This document shows, in pieces, positions 35,880-45,948 of a stretch of 64,000 nt of DNA (the first letter of the stretch is position 1; each line of letters opens with the position of its first letter). The translations under genes and the position numbers were made by a program. Source of the DNA: Acinetobacter cumulans (GTDB taxonomy: Bacteria > Pseudomonadota > Gammaproteobacteria > Pseudomonadales > Moraxellaceae); the NCBI RefSeq assembly GCF_003024525.3, contig NZ_CP035934.2:1612001-1676000 (forward strand), given 5' to 3'. The notes under the pieces were generated by a model. It saw only the letters and a list, made by a program, of their open reading frames with translations, did no database searches and was not told the origin of the DNA.

Positions 35880-37616
35880 TTAGATTTGATATTCAAGAAT
35901 TTTAGGAGAAAGGCTTTGTATAGCCTTAAAATGCGTCAAATAAATTTGGCCACTTAAATGCTTAAGCAATTTAGATTGCTGTAGTTTGTCCATGACGGGA
36001 CCTTTGACCTCTGAAAAATGCAACCGAATATTGAGTTTGCTAAGCTCTGCATTAATTTCTTCAAGCATTTCTAATGCGCTGTAGTCGATACTACTGACAC
36101 TAGAGCAATTCAAAATTACATGGCGTAGTTCAGTTTGATGGCTAATTTCATTAATCAAAAAGCCTTTTAATGCATTGGCATTTAAGAATGTGAGGCTTTC
36201 ATCAATACGAACAGATAAAATATCTGCAGTTGTAACCACATGATGGCGTTGTATATTTCTAAAATGTTGTGTGCCTTCAACCAAGCCAATCACGGCCATG
36301 TGTGGTCGACTAATACGCCAAAGCATAAGAATAAAGGTAGAGATAATACCGATCATTAAGCCCGTTGAAATATCAATAACAATCACGCCTAAGAACGTAA
36401 TCCACATCGCAATGCCATCAGCTCTTGAATAGTGCCAAGTATCCACAAAAGGTTTGAAATCTACCAATTTCCAAATAGATACAATAATAGTGGCAGCCAA
36501 AATAACCAAAGGCAGATCTTTAAAAAAGCTCGTAAAGTACAACGTCACAATAATAATAAAGATTGAGGATAAAACGCCAGCCATAGGCGTTTTAGCACCA
36601 GCATCGGCATTAACAACAGTACGAGACAAACTGCCTGTTACAGGGAATGCCGAGCTTAGACCTGCACTTAAATTTGCAAGCCCTAAAGCGACTAGTTCTT
36701 GGTTACTATTGAGATGGCTACGTTGCTGTAGTGCTGTGGCTTGTGCAATGGACAATGATTCGACAAAACTGATCATGGCAATCATCGCTGCGCCAGGAAG
36801 CAATTTAATGACCAATTCCCATGTCCAGAAAGGCATGTGTAAAGGGGGAAATCCTGAAGGAATTTCACCGACTGTTTTAAGCCCATAGGCTTTTAGGCCA
36901 AAGCCTATGGTCAGTGCAATGGAAATGACCACCAAAATTAAGGGAAGTGCTTTTATTAAAAAAGTGGTTGAGCCGATTCGCCCTTGTATAGCTTGGCTAT
37001 TGAGTAATTTGGGCGCATAAATTAAAAATAAAATTGCGATCAGGCCAAAGCCTAAGGAAAACACATGAGTGAAGGATAAATACTGCCAAGCACTTTGAAT
37101 AAATTGCGGAATGTTATTGCCATTTAAAGGAACATCGAGCAAAAATTTGATTTGTCCTAAAGCAATAATAAGTGCAGAAGCAATAATAAAACTTTTGATA
37201 ACCGGATGGCTGATCAATTGGATTAAAAACCCAAACCTAAAAATACCCAATAAAAAAGAAATCACCCCGACCATTACCGCCAATAACATAGCTGCATCTA
37301 TGTAAACTGGTGAGCCAGCTTCAAATAAAGGGTTGAGGGTAGCAAATGTCATCATAGAAATAATGGCGACGGGCCCAATTGATAAAGTCGAGCTACTACC
37401 TGTCATAGCATAAATAATCATGGGTAACATACTGGCATATAAGCCCATGATGGGTGGTAAACCTGCAAGCATGGCATAGGCCATCCCTTGTGGCACCAAC
37501 ATGGCAATCACAATTAATGCAGCCAATACGTCAGATTTAAATTTACCTAAATGATAGTCTTGTAGCCATTGCCACGCAGGAAAATAACCCAAGATGCGTT
37601 GTTTTAAATCTGACAT
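35880..37616 (-). CDS. SulP family inorganic anion transporter with STAS domain
   Basis: 578 residues: ten or more membrane helices in ~20-430 (family signature AYAMLAGLPPIMGLYASMLP and GLANLSAGLSSAFPVTGSLSRT) and a C-terminal STAS domain (~440-560, VILNCSSVSSIDYSALEMLEEI). SulP proteins carry sulfate, bicarbonate or other anions. Its neighbours (BigR/SqrR-like regulator upstream, cysteine synthase beyond) favour sulfate or sulfur-linked transport, but that is inference. Confidence 0.88.
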   Translation of the reverse strand: MSDLKQRILGYFPAWQWLQDYHLGKFKSDVLAALIVIAMLVPQGMAYAMLAGLPPIMGLYASMLPMIIYAMTGSSSTLSIGPVAIISMMTFATLNPLFEAGSPVYIDAAMLLAVMVGVISFLLGIFRFGFLIQLISHPVIKSFIIASALIIALGQIKFLLDVPLNGNNIPQFIQSAWQYLSFTHVFSLGFGLIAILFLIYAPKLLNSQAIQGRIGSTTFLIKALPLILVVISIALTIGFGLKAYGLKTVGEIPSGFPPLHMPFWTWELVIKLLPGAAMIAMISFVESLSIAQATALQQRSHLNSNQELVALGLANLSAGLSSAFPVTGSLSRTVVNADAGAKTPMAGVLSSIFIIIVTLYFTSFFKDLPLVILAATIIVSIWKLVDFKPFVDTWHYSRADGIAMWITFLGVIVIDISTGLMIGIISTFILMLWRISRPHMAVIGLVEGTQHFRNIQRHHVVTTADILSVRIDESLTFLNANALKGFLINEISHQTELRHVILNCSSVSSIDYSALEMLEEINAELSKLNIRLHFSEVKGPVMDKLQQSKLLKHLSGQIYLTHFKAIQSLSPKILEYQI

Positions 37617-37659
37617 AAAAAATTCTAAATCACAATTTAATATATATTATGCATAAAAA

Positions 37660-37830
37660 ATGCTAAGAAGTCCTGCCAAAATTTCTGATGCTTTATTTTT
37701 AAGGCATGGAGATAAAATTAAAGTAATAAGAGAGCGAAGTGAAATATGGTTTTTTGCTGAGGATGGCGATTTGTTGAATAAGGGGACTAAAAAATCTGGC
37801 TATTGGCTGTCAATGAAGAATTGTTTTTAG
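37660..37830 (+). CDS. Small ORF, 56 aa, possible SH3-like remnant
   Basis: ATG 37660 to TAG 37828-37830, in the gap between the SulP and ArsR genes on the opposite strand. The protein starts MLRSPAKISDALFLRHGDKI and continues KVIRERSEIWFFAEDG ... GYWLSMKNCF. The order LR-S...G-kV-W...GYW resembles a bacterial SH3 (SH3b) domain, but no signal peptide or ribosome-binding site is visible. It may be a small gene or the rest of a larger decayed one. A stop lies directly upstream in frame. Confidence 0.35.
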   Translation: MLRSPAKISDALFLRHGDKIKVIRERSEIWFFAEDGDLLNKGTKKSGYWLSMKNCF

Positions 37831-37852
37831 GTACTGTCAGCCAAGAATTTTT

Positions 37853-38170
37853 TTAGACTTCAGGTGCGGTGCAATATAAATCTTGCAATGTTTTGAGTAC
37901 GGTAACCAAATTTTCGTCTTTAATTGAGTAATAAATTTGCTTGCCATCACGTCGTGTGCTCACCACATCACTTTTACGTAACATCATCAGTTGTTGAGAT
38001 AATGTGGGTTGGCAGATGTCTGTCATTTGCTCGATTTGTGAAACATTTAGTTCATCTTGCGCTAAGTGACATAATATAAGTAGCCGATCAGTGTTTGCTA
38101 AGGATTTTAGAACACCGACGACGATATCTGCAGAATCACGCAAACTGGTGATTTCTAGATCCGTATTCAT
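37853..38170 (-). CDS. ArsR family regulator, BigR/SqrR/YgaV-like
   Basis: 105 residues. The pattern LANTDRLLILCHL ... CQPTLSQQLMMLRKSDVVSTRRDGKQIYYSI ... LQDLYC follows BigR/SqrR/YgaV. Those proteins sense persulfide through two cysteines, one in the ILC motif and one near the C-terminus. Here these are Cys34 and Cys100, with an additional Cys53. There are no ArsR-type arsenic (CxCxxC) ligands. The neighbours, a SulP transporter and cysteine synthase, support a sulfur role. Divergent from cysK with 283 bases between. Confidence 0.85.
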   Translation of the reverse strand: MNTDLEITSLRDSADIVVGVLKSLANTDRLLILCHLAQDELNVSQIEQMTDICQPTLSQQLMMLRKSDVVSTRRDGKQIYYSIKDENLVTVLKTLQDLYCTAPEV

Positions 38171-38453
38171 TTCAGAGTATCCATATAGGTTTGGCGTGGA
38201 ATAAGTATACGGTTATCTGACGTAGGCGCTGTAAAAAAATGCCGATAATTGATGGTTTTTAGTGAAAATAAATATCAATAAAAATTATATGTATCAAAAA
38301 GATGCATTTATTTACTACATCGAATAACGAATATACAAGGCGATTAAAAATTTAGCACAAATTTATGTATTTTAGGCAAAAAATATACAGCACTTTCAAA
38401 TTGGCGTTATGATGCTTAAGATTGCAGTGATGTATAAAATTAAGGGAATACTC

Positions 38454-39452
38454 ATGACAACTGATAGTGCTTTTCCAGTACCAAGTAATTTAGGTGTTGC
38501 TGTTTATAGCAATAATGCGGAGGCTATTGGTAATACGCCACTTGTACGCATTAATCGTGTTATTCAGTCGGATGCAACGGTTTTGGCAAAAGTAGAAAGC
38601 CGTAATCCTGCATTTTCTGTAAAGTGCCGTGTAGGTGCTGCTTTAATTGCAGATGCTGAAGAAAAAGGCTTGTTAAAAGCGGGTATGCATATTGTAGAGC
38701 CAACCAGTGGTAATACAGGTATTGCTTTGGCTTTTGTTGCAGCTGCTAAAGGTTATGATATTACGTTAACGATGCCAGCCAGCATGAGTATTGAGCGCCG
38801 TAAAGTTTTAAAATCTTTTGGGGCAAACTTGGTATTAACCGAGCCTGCAAAAGGCATGAAAGGTGCGATTGAAGAAGCTGAACGTTTGGTTGCAGAACAT
38901 CCAGAAACTTATTATTTGCCTCAGCAATTTGAAAACCCAGCAAATCCTAAAATTCATGAATTAACCACAGGCCCTGAAATTTGGGAAGCGACTGGCGGTA
39001 AAGTTGATATTTTAGTATCAGGCGTAGGTACAGGTGGCACGATTTCAGGTATTTCACGTTATTTTGAGCAAGTGAAAAATCAGCCTGTTTATTCGGTTGC
39101 GGTAGAGCCAGCAGAGTCTCCAATTATTGGTCAGGCAAAACGCGGGGAAACTTTAACACCAGGGCCACATAAAATTCAGGGCATTGGTGCGAACTTTATT
39201 CCTAAAAACCTTGACCTTGATTTAGTTGATGAAGTACTTGCAATTGAGAGTGCTGAAGCAATTGAATGGGCGCGTAAAACAGCGACTCATGAAGGTATTT
39301 TGGTGGGTATTTCGAGTGGTGCAGCTATGGCTGCTGCTGCCAAATTGGCTGCACGACCAGAAAATGCGGGTAAAACTATTGTGGTGATTTTACCAGACGG
39401 TGGCGAGCGCTATTTATCTTCAGTACTGTTTGAAGATATTTCTGCAGACTAA
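38454..39452 (+). CDS. cysK: Cysteine synthase A (O-acetylserine sulfhydrylase)
   Basis: 332 residues from ATG 38454 (AGGGAA 7 bases upstream; in-frame ATGs at 38409 and 38412 have no such site). The PLP lysine is in [13 protein letters not shown] (Lys57). The SGNTG substrate loop and the phosphate-binding [13 protein letters not shown] segment are present. It makes cysteine from O-acetylserine and sulfide. The divergent sulfur-type ArsR regulator may control it. A terminator follows. Confidence 0.92.
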   Translation: MTTDSAFPVPSNLGVAVYSNNAEAIGNTPLVRINRVIQSDATVLAKVESRNPAFSVKCRVGAALIADAEEKGLLKAGMHIVEPTSGNTGIALAFVAAAKGYDITLTMPASMSIERRKVLKSFGANLVLTEPAKGMKGAIEEAERLVAEHPETYYLPQQFENPANPKIHELTTGPEIWEATGGKVDILVSGVGTGGTISGISRYFEQVKNQPVYSVAVEPAESPIIGQAKRGETLTPGPHKIQGIGANFIPKNLDLDLVDEVLAIESAEAIEWARKTATHEGILVGISSGAAMAAAAKLAARPENAGKTIVVILPDGGERYLSSVLFEDISAD

Positions 39453-39490
39453 GACCGTACAATCATTATCAATGATTGGATGTGTAAATA

Positions 39491-39520
39491 AAAAAACAGG
39501 CGGATGCGCCTGTTTTTTTT
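39491..39520 (+). terminator. Rho-independent terminator of cysK
   Basis: CAGGCG (39497-39502) pairs with CGCCTG (39507-39512), extended by flanking A/T pairs, with T8 following. Confidence 0.9.
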
Positions 39521-39531
39521 ATGGTGATGGC

Positions 39532-39562
39532 TTGACCTTACCAATATGGCAATGTTTAAGCT
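39532..39562 (+). promoter_or_regulatory. CueR-type promoter of copA
   Basis: TTGACC (39532-39537), a 19-base spacer containing the imperfect dyad CTTACC...GGCAATG, and TAAGCT (39557-39562). The elongated 19-base spacer is the hallmark of MerR-family activated promoters, and the sequence parallels the E. coli copA promoter. Confidence 0.75.
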
Positions 39563-39598
39563 ATAGATATTAATTTAATCATTTATGAGGCATTTAAT

Positions 39599-42304
39599 AT
39601 GTCGACCGCAAGCGCTGAAAAAAAACAAGAACAATATCAACTTACTGTAGATATTGAAGGGATGACTTGTGCCTCATGTGCTGTAAGAGTAGAAAAAGCA
39701 TTAAATAAAATCGAGCAGATAGAAAATGCTACGGTTAATTTGGCGACTGAACAAGCCCATATTGAGAGTAAGCAACCCATTGAGCTTAATCGTGTTGTTC
39801 AAGCAATTGAACGGTCAGGATTTAATGTTGCAACCCAACAAGTAGAAATTCCTATTGAAGGTATGACCTGTGCGTCATGTGTTGCACGAGTAGAAAAGGC
39901 ACTGAATAAAGTTGATGGTGTACTGCACAGCACTGTTAATTTGGCCACGGAAAAAGCTACCGTAAACGCCTTGAGCTCATTGAATATACAGCAACTGTAT
40001 AAAACGATTGAAAAAGCTGGCTATAGTATTGCAACCCAACCCATAGAATTAGATCTGGTCGGGATGACCTGTGCTTCATGTGTTGCACGTGTGGAAAAAG
40101 CTTTAATGAAAGTAGATGGCGTGAGTCATGCCACTGTTAATCTAGCAACTGAAAAAGCCATGGTGTACGGTGGTCAACCCGAAACATTAATACAGGCAGT
40201 AAAAAAGGCTGGTTATGAAGCTCGTCTCGCACAAGCATTAGACGCAACACGAACTGAAAAAAAACAACAAGAAATGCAGGTACTGAAACGTGATTTAATC
40301 ATTGCTTTCATTTTTACGCTTCCTGTTTTTGTCTTAGAAATGGGCAGCCATTTGATTCCAGCTTTTCATCATTGGATACATGGTTTTATTGGCCTACAAA
40401 ATAGCTGGTATATCCAATTTATCTTCACAAGTTTGGTTTTACTGTTACCGGGACGTCGTTTTTATCAGCATGGGATTCCAGCTTTATTACGTTTAGCACC
40501 AGACATGAATTCCTTGGTGGCTGTGGGCACATTCTCTGCGTATCTATTTTCGTGTATTGCACTCTTTATGCCACAGTTATTACCACAAGGTACGGTGCAT
40601 GTTTATTTTGAGTCTGCAGCAGTCATTATTGTTTTAATTTTATTGGGACGTTATTTAGAAGCCAAAGCCAAAGGTAAAACTTCACAGGCCATACAATATT
40701 TGATGGGTATTCAAGCCAAAACTGCACGTGTTATGCAAGATGGTACTTTTATAGAAATGCCGATAGAGCAAGTCCAGTCTGGTATGGTCTTTGAAGTTCG
40801 TCCAGGTGAAAAAGTACCTGTAGATGGAGAAGTGATTTCAGGTGCTAGCTATATTGATGAATCCATGATTAGTGGTGAACCCTTAGCCGTTGAAAAAGTT
40901 GCAGGGCAACACGTTGTTGGGGGAACTATTAATCAAAATGGCAATTTGACAGTAAAAGCAACATCTGTGGGTCAAGACTCAGTGCTTTCACAAATTATTC
41001 ACATGGTTGAAAAGGCACAGGGTTCAAAACTTCCAATTCAAACCTTAGTGGATAAAGTCACTTTATGGTTTGTACCCGCCGTAATGTTATTGGCTACATT
41101 CACATTTGTAGTTTGGTATTTAGTTGGGCCCGAACCGAGTCTTACCTATGCATTAGTCAATGCTGTGGCTGTACTGATTATTGCGTGCCCGTGTGCAATG
41201 GGCTTGGCAACACCAATGTCGATTATGGTAGGTACGGGGCGTGGTGCAGAATTAGGTGTTTTATTTCGTAAAGGCGAAGCCTTACAACAACTTAAAGCAA
41301 CTCAAGTCGTTGCAGTTGATAAAACTGGGACGCTGACCGAAGGCAAACCCCAACTGACTGATTTTCAGGTGACTGAAGGCTTTAATGAGCATGAAGTTTT
41401 ACAATGGGTGGCCTCTGTAGAAGCAAAATCAGAGCATCCTATTGCTTATGCAATTGTACAAGCCGCTCAGGATTTATCACTTGAATGTCTTCATGTAGAC
41501 CATTTCGATTCAATTACAGGCGCGGGTATTCGTGCTGAATTACATGGAAAGCAAATTCATATTGGTGCTGCACGTTTAATGCTTGATTTAGGGTTAAATA
41601 TTGATGTCTTTACAGCCATGGCACAACAGCTGGGCGAGCAAGGGAAAACACCCCTGTATGTTGCAATTGATCAGCATTTAGTAGCCATTATTGCCGTTGC
41701 AGATCCAATTAAAGAAACCACTTTTAGTGCAATCCGTGCTTTACATGCACAAGGCTTAAAAGTTGCCATGATTACTGGGGATAATGCACATACGGCTCAG
41801 GCGATTGCACAACAGCTGCAGATAGATACGGTGATTGCAGAAGTATTACCCGATGAGAAAGTACATGCCGTAAAACAGCTTCAAGCTAAATATGGCATTA
41901 CCGCTTTTGTTGGGGATGGTATTAATGATGCTCCAGCACTCGCACAGGCTCATGTTGGTTTAGCCATTGGCACAGGAACAGATATTGCAATTGAAGCTGC
42001 AGATGTCGTGCTGATGTCTGGAAATTTACAAGCAGTACCAACTGCAATTGGCTTGAGTACCGCAACCATGAATAACATCCGTCAAAATTTATTTTGGGCT
42101 TTTATTTATAATGTGGCTTTAATTCCAGTTGCGGCAGGGCTGTTATATCCATTTTTTGGAATATTACTTTCGCCTATGTTTGCTGCTGGAGCGATGGCAT
42201 TATCCTCAGTATTTGTGATTAGTAATGCGCTACGCTTAAAGCGTTATCAGCCTACATGGGCACAGAGCATCGCTGATAGTAAGCCAATGAAATTGGAGTC
42301 TTAA
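39599..42304 (+). CDS. copA: Copper-exporting P1B-type ATPase with three N-terminal HMA domains
   Basis: 901 residues. Three heavy-metal-associated domains, each with GMTCASC, cover ~12-80, ~83-150 and ~153-215; the second and third are near duplicates. Then come eight predicted membrane helices with the ion motif ACPCAMG (~528), phosphorylation motif [10 protein letters not shown] (Asp ~574), SEHPIAYAI and hinge [10 protein letters not shown]. It exports Cu(I) to the periplasm. Most bacterial CopA have one or two HMA domains; three is less usual. It is followed after 3 bases by a CueR-type regulator. A CueR-type promoter precedes it. Confidence 0.92.
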   Translation: MSTASAEKKQEQYQLTVDIEGMTCASCAVRVEKALNKIEQIENATVNLATEQAHIESKQPIELNRVVQAIERSGFNVATQQVEIPIEGMTCASCVARVEKALNKVDGVLHSTVNLATEKATVNALSSLNIQQLYKTIEKAGYSIATQPIELDLVGMTCASCVARVEKALMKVDGVSHATVNLATEKAMVYGGQPETLIQAVKKAGYEARLAQALDATRTEKKQQEMQVLKRDLIIAFIFTLPVFVLEMGSHLIPAFHHWIHGFIGLQNSWYIQFIFTSLVLLLPGRRFYQHGIPALLRLAPDMNSLVAVGTFSAYLFSCIALFMPQLLPQGTVHVYFESAAVIIVLILLGRYLEAKAKGKTSQAIQYLMGIQAKTARVMQDGTFIEMPIEQVQSGMVFEVRPGEKVPVDGEVISGASYIDESMISGEPLAVEKVAGQHVVGGTINQNGNLTVKATSVGQDSVLSQIIHMVEKAQGSKLPIQTLVDKVTLWFVPAVMLLATFTFVVWYLVGPEPSLTYALVNAVAVLIIACPCAMGLATPMSIMVGTGRGAELGVLFRKGEALQQLKATQVVAVDKTGTLTEGKPQLTDFQVTEGFNEHEVLQWVASVEAKSEHPIAYAIVQAAQDLSLECLHVDHFDSITGAGIRAELHGKQIHIGAARLMLDLGLNIDVFTAMAQQLGEQGKTPLYVAIDQHLVAIIAVADPIKETTFSAIRALHAQGLKVAMITGDNAHTAQAIAQQLQIDTVIAEVLPDEKVHAVKQLQAKYGITAFVGDGINDAPALAQAHVGLAIGTGTDIAIEAADVVLMSGNLQAVPTAIGLSTATMNNIRQNLFWAFIYNVALIPVAAGLLYPFFGILLSPMFAAGAMALSSVFVISNALRLKRYQPTWAQSIADSKPMKLES

Positions 42305-42307
42305 CAC

Positions 42308-42703
42308 ATGAATATAGGACAAGTTGCAAAAAACTCGGGCATTTCTGCAAAAATGATTCGTTATTATGAAGACATTGGCGTATTGCCAGCATCTAAACGT
42401 AGCGATGCAGGTTATCGGATGTACAGTGAAGACGACCTAAAAACCTTGCATTTTATTCGACATGCCAGAGAACTTGGCTTTTCTACAGAGCAAATGAAAG
42501 AGCTTCTAGAGCTGTGGAAAAACCACGACCGACAAAGTGCCGAAGTAAAAGATTTAACTCAAAAGCATATTCTGGCGTTAAAACAAAAAATTGTAGATTT
42601 ACAAACCATGGTGGATCACTTAGAACAGTCTGTCCATTGTTGTGCTGGAAATCAGCAATCTGAATGCGAAATTTTAAATAAAATTGAATTTGGAATGAAT
42701 TAG
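42308..42703 (+). CDS. cueR: CueR-type MerR family copper regulator
   Basis: 131 residues. The N-terminal winged helix IGQVAKNSGISAKMIRYYEDIGVLP is MerR-like. The C-terminal loop has Cys112-x7-Cys120 (CAGNQQSEC) exactly where E. coli CueR binds Cu(I), plus an extra Cys111. It should activate copA and the copZ promoter downstream when copper rises. Start is 3 bases after the copA stop, so the two are translationally linked. Confidence 0.92.
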   Translation: MNIGQVAKNSGISAKMIRYYEDIGVLPASKRSDAGYRMYSEDDLKTLHFIRHARELGFSTEQMKELLELWKNHDRQSAEVKDLTQKHILALKQKIVDLQTMVDHLEQSVHCCAGNQQSECEILNKIEFGMN

Positions 42704-42707
42704 GGGC

Positions 42708-42738
42708 TTGACCTTCACCCTATTGGAAGCTTTAAGTT
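42708..42738 (+). promoter_or_regulatory. CueR-type promoter of copZ
   Basis: TTGACC (42708-42713), 19-base spacer with the dyad CTTCACC...GGAAGC, and TAAGTT (42733-42738). It closely parallels the copA site at 39532 and lies 5 bases after the cueR stop, giving the copper chaperone gene its own copper-inducible promoter. Confidence 0.75.
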
Positions 42739-42793
42739 TTTAAATATCGTTGTATAGCTTTGTTTAACACAACAAACATGAGGAAAAAATGCT

Positions 42794-42991
42794 ATGAAAC
42801 TACGTATCGATGCAATGACCTGTGGCGGATGTGCACGTAGCGTGACTGCGAGTATTAAAGACCTTGATCCAAATGCGACAGTAAATATTGATGTTGCAAG
42901 TAAAATTGTGGAAGTTGATAGTACTGCGGAACAGCAAAAACTTTTAGAGGTTTTAGCGGAAGATGGCTTTCCAGCAGTGCAATTGGCTTAA
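42794..42991 (+). CDS. copZ: Copper chaperone CopZ-like HMA protein
   Basis: 65 residues, a single HMA domain: MKLRIDAMTCGGCARSVTAS with Cys10 and Cys13 binding Cu(I), and the typical end LLEVLAEDGFPA. It would hand copper to CopA. AGGAAAAA precedes the ATG. It has its own CueR-type promoter and a terminator. Confidence 0.9.
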   Translation: MKLRIDAMTCGGCARSVTASIKDLDPNATVNIDVASKIVEVDSTAEQQKLLEVLAEDGFPAVQLA

Positions 42992-43021
42992 TGGTTACGA
43001 GCTAAATAATTTAACTGTTGT

Positions 43022-43052
43022 CAATAAAGCCCGGTTTAACTGGGCTTTATTG
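43022..43052. terminator. Terminator of copZ
   Basis: CAATAAAGCCC (43022-43032) pairs with GGGCTTTATTG (43042-43052). Because both arms end in A/T it could act on either strand; the TetR gene converges from the right. Confidence 0.8.
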
Positions 43053-43122
43053 TGTGCAAAATTAGCCATTTTTAAAATTGTGCTACTTTGAACAGCATTG
43101 ATAAATGTAGAAAGAACAAGAC

Positions 43123-43734
43123 TTAATTGTTTTGGCTTGCAATTTTATCTGGTGTCATCAGTGCTTGATTGACATAAAGTTTAATTAAGCGCTCTCGTGA
43201 ACCGATCGATTTTTGATAGTGCGTTGAGTTTAATAAAAGTGAAGCGCCGTAAGTGACCGTCCAAATATAGGATAAATAGTCACGAATCGACATCATGCTG
43301 TTGGTTTCTTTGAGATGGTGCGCAAACAAATCTTTGATTTCAAGTATTCGTTGCTCACGAATATGATAAAGCTCTTCAAATAAGTCTTTGAGTTTGCGCT
43401 CATTATTTGTTAGGCGTTCTTCAATTACATGCAAAAGAATCGTTCGATTCGAATTCAGCATGTTGTAGAGCATGTATTGTGAAACATAGGTTTTAATATC
43501 GTGATTATATTTTTTGGAAATCTCTAGCAAACGTTGCTCATTTAAAATAATTAATTCTAAATACAGCTGGTTTTTACTTTTAAAATGTTTGTAAATCGTG
43601 CCCTTAGCAATATCTAATTCGCCTGCTAATTCACTTAAAGTAATGTCCTGATTGTTGTCTAGCAATAACGTTTCGGCCATCGCTAAAATTTTCTCTTTGC
43701 GTTGTAGAAAATTTTGTTGGCGTACTGTAGTCAT
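43123..43734 (-). CDS. TetR family transcriptional regulator
   Basis: 203 residues. The N-terminal TetR helix-turn-helix is ITLSELAGELDIAKGTIYKHFKSKNQLYLEL (residues ~30-60). The C-terminal helical ligand domain is not specific. It is divergent from the acyl-CoA dehydrogenase / thiolase / CoA-transferase cluster with a 402-base gap, so it is likely a repressor of that cluster, with an acyl-CoA as the probable ligand. Confidence 0.87.
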   Translation of the reverse strand: MTTVRQQNFLQRKEKILAMAETLLLDNNQDITLSELAGELDIAKGTIYKHFKSKNQLYLELIILNEQRLLEISKKYNHDIKTYVSQYMLYNMLNSNRTILLHVIEERLTNNERKLKDLFEELYHIREQRILEIKDLFAHHLKETNSMMSIRDYLSYIWTVTYGASLLLNSTHYQKSIGSRERLIKLYVNQALMTPDKIASQNN

Positions 43735-44136
43735 TTTTATTCCAAATACATCAATGGAGAATATGATAGAAGATTACGGTGATTTAATGCTTGCTAAAAT
43801 AACACTAAGGTCGAGCAGTGTATTCTATTTTGAACTAAAAATAGCCGTTTAATACAAAGATGAAGAATATGTGAACAATCTTGTAGTATTAGCGCCCAAT
43901 GTCAAGAAAACTGAACCCTTGAGGTCATATTTGGCAAATAAAATTCCATTTTAAAATAAATTATTCTATTGTCTTAGCACGTTTTTAACACTGTTTCAGA
44001 TCAATTTATCTGACCGTATCGCTCTCAGAAATTTAAATTTTAAGCCTAAGAAATGCCAAGTATTTTCTTATAGCTGACTGTTATCTGCAAAAAGCTGAAG
44101 CTTCGCATCAGCATGTAATAAATTAAGGACTATTAA
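43735..44136. other. Divergent intergenic region, 402 bases
   Basis: Between the TetR gene and the acyl-CoA dehydrogenase gene. No gene is seen. CAGAT (43997-44001) and ATCTG (44008-44012) make a small inverted repeat that could be part of an operator. AAGGA precedes the dehydrogenase ATG (44137) in ATTAAGGACTATTAA. Confidence 0.45.
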
Positions 44137-45915
44137 ATGCCAATTTATAACGCACCACTCAAAGACATGGACTTCATCTTAAATGATGTATTTAAAGCTG
44201 ATGAGTTTTGGCAAGCCAACGAAAATTTAGCGCACTTAGATGTTGCAACCGCAAATGCAATTTTAGAAGAAATGGCTAAATTTTCTAAAAATGTCATTTT
44301 AGATCTTAACCGTAGTGCTGATGAATCAGGTGGTGCTCAATTTAACCTAGGTGAAGTAAAAACACCTGAAGGTTTTAAAGAGGCGTTTAATCAATTTGCG
44401 CAAGGTGGTTGGGTAGGTTTAGGTGCTCCAGAAGAATGGGGTGGCCAAGGTATGCCAAAAATGCTCACTGTGTTGGCAGATGAAATGATTTGGAGTACCA
44501 ATCCATCATTTATGCTTTATCCGCTACTCACAGTTGGCGCGGGGATGGCCATTAATGACCGTGCTTCTCAAGAACAAAAAGAAACCTATTTACCAAAATT
44601 TTATACAGGTGAATGGTCAGGTACGATGTGTTTGACAGAGCCTCACTCTGGTACAGATTTAGGGATTATTAAAACCAAAGCTGAACCGAATGATGATGGT
44701 TCATACAATATTACGGGTACCAAAATTTTTATTACCAGCGGTGAGCATGATCTTTGCGAAAACATTATTCATTTAGTGTTGGCAAAAACACCTAATGCAC
44801 CTGCTGGTTCACGTGGTATTTCGTTGTTTATTGTGCCGAAATTTTTGGTCAATGCCGACGGTACATTAGGTGAGCGCAATGCCGTTTCCGCAGGTTCAAT
44901 TGAACACAAAATGGGCATCAAAGGCTCTGCAACTTGTGTGATGAACTTTGATGGTGCTAAAGGCTACATGGTTGGCAATGAAAATGAAGGCCTTGCTGGC
45001 ATGTTTGTTATGATGAACTATGAACGTTTATCAATGGGTATTCAGGGTATTGGTGCTTCAGAATATGCTTATCAAAATGCAGCGCAATATGCGACAGATC
45101 GTTTACAAGGTCGCGCAGCTACAGGTGTTCAAAGTCCTGAAAAACCCGCTGATTCAATTTTAGTACATGGTGATGTACGCCGTATGTTGCTCAATGTACG
45201 TGCAAATAATGAAGCATCACGTGCGTTTGCCGTATATGTAGGTCAGCAATTAGATATCACAAAATACTCAACCGATGCTGAGGCTGTTCGTAAAGCCAAT
45301 GACCGTGTTGCATTACTGACACCAATTGCTAAGGCCTATTTAACTGATACTGCATTGCAAGCTACTTTAGAAGCTCAAATGTGCTTTGGTGGACATGGTT
45401 ATATTCGTGAATGGGGCATGGAACAGTGTATTCGTGACTTACGTATTGCACAAATCTATGAAGGCACTAATGGTGTACAAGCGATTGATTTAATTGGCCG
45501 TAAAACCACGAAATGCTCAGGTGCATTTGTTGCAGAGTATATGGCTGAAATTCGCGAATTTAGCAATAACATGCCAGATTCAAAAGTAAAACAAGCAGCC
45601 TTGAATGTATGTGAGAAAGTAGAAGCATTAACGCAATTTGTTGTTGAACAATCGAAGTTAAATCCTAACTTTAGTAATGCTGTGGCAGTGGATTACTTAC
45701 ATGTTGTGGGCTTACTCAGCTTTGTTTATATGTATGCACGTATTCATGAAGCTGCTCGTGTGAAAGCAGAGCCGTTCTATCAACATAAACTTGTGCTTGC
45801 AGATTACTATGTTGCAAAAGTGCTGCCAGACTTAGCTGCACGCGCAGAGCGTATTTACGCAGGTGCTGATTTAATTATGCAATTACCGCAAGACTACTTT
45901 ACTGCACAAGCATAA
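44137..45915 (+). CDS. Acyl-CoA dehydrogenase, long C-terminal form (DmdC/FadE-like)
   Basis: 592 residues. Core acyl-CoA dehydrogenase signatures: MCLTEPHSGTDLGIIKTKAEP, ITGTKIFITSGEHDL, GIKGSATCVMNF, and QMCFGGHGYIREWGMEQCIRDLRIAQIYEGTNGVQA, which places the catalytic Glu in YEGTNG. The extra C-terminal ~130 residues are typical of the 590-600 residue branch (3-methylmercaptopropionyl-CoA or medium/long-chain types). First gene of a cluster with thiolase and CoA-transferase. Confidence 0.88.
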   Translation: MPIYNAPLKDMDFILNDVFKADEFWQANENLAHLDVATANAILEEMAKFSKNVILDLNRSADESGGAQFNLGEVKTPEGFKEAFNQFAQGGWVGLGAPEEWGGQGMPKMLTVLADEMIWSTNPSFMLYPLLTVGAGMAINDRASQEQKETYLPKFYTGEWSGTMCLTEPHSGTDLGIIKTKAEPNDDGSYNITGTKIFITSGEHDLCENIIHLVLAKTPNAPAGSRGISLFIVPKFLVNADGTLGERNAVSAGSIEHKMGIKGSATCVMNFDGAKGYMVGNENEGLAGMFVMMNYERLSMGIQGIGASEYAYQNAAQYATDRLQGRAATGVQSPEKPADSILVHGDVRRMLLNVRANNEASRAFAVYVGQQLDITKYSTDAEAVRKANDRVALLTPIAKAYLTDTALQATLEAQMCFGGHGYIREWGMEQCIRDLRIAQIYEGTNGVQAIDLIGRKTTKCSGAFVAEYMAEIREFSNNMPDSKVKQAALNVCEKVEALTQFVVEQSKLNPNFSNAVAVDYLHVVGLLSFVYMYARIHEAARVKAEPFYQHKLVLADYYVAKVLPDLAARAERIYAGADLIMQLPQDYFTAQA

Positions 45916-45948
45916 TTAAAAAACAGTTTACGATTATAGATGGAAATG

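Noticed and set aside
37853..38170. Arsenic-responsive ArsR
   Set aside because: No CxCxxC-type arsenic ligands and no arsenic resistance genes nearby; the Cys pattern is that of persulfide sensors.
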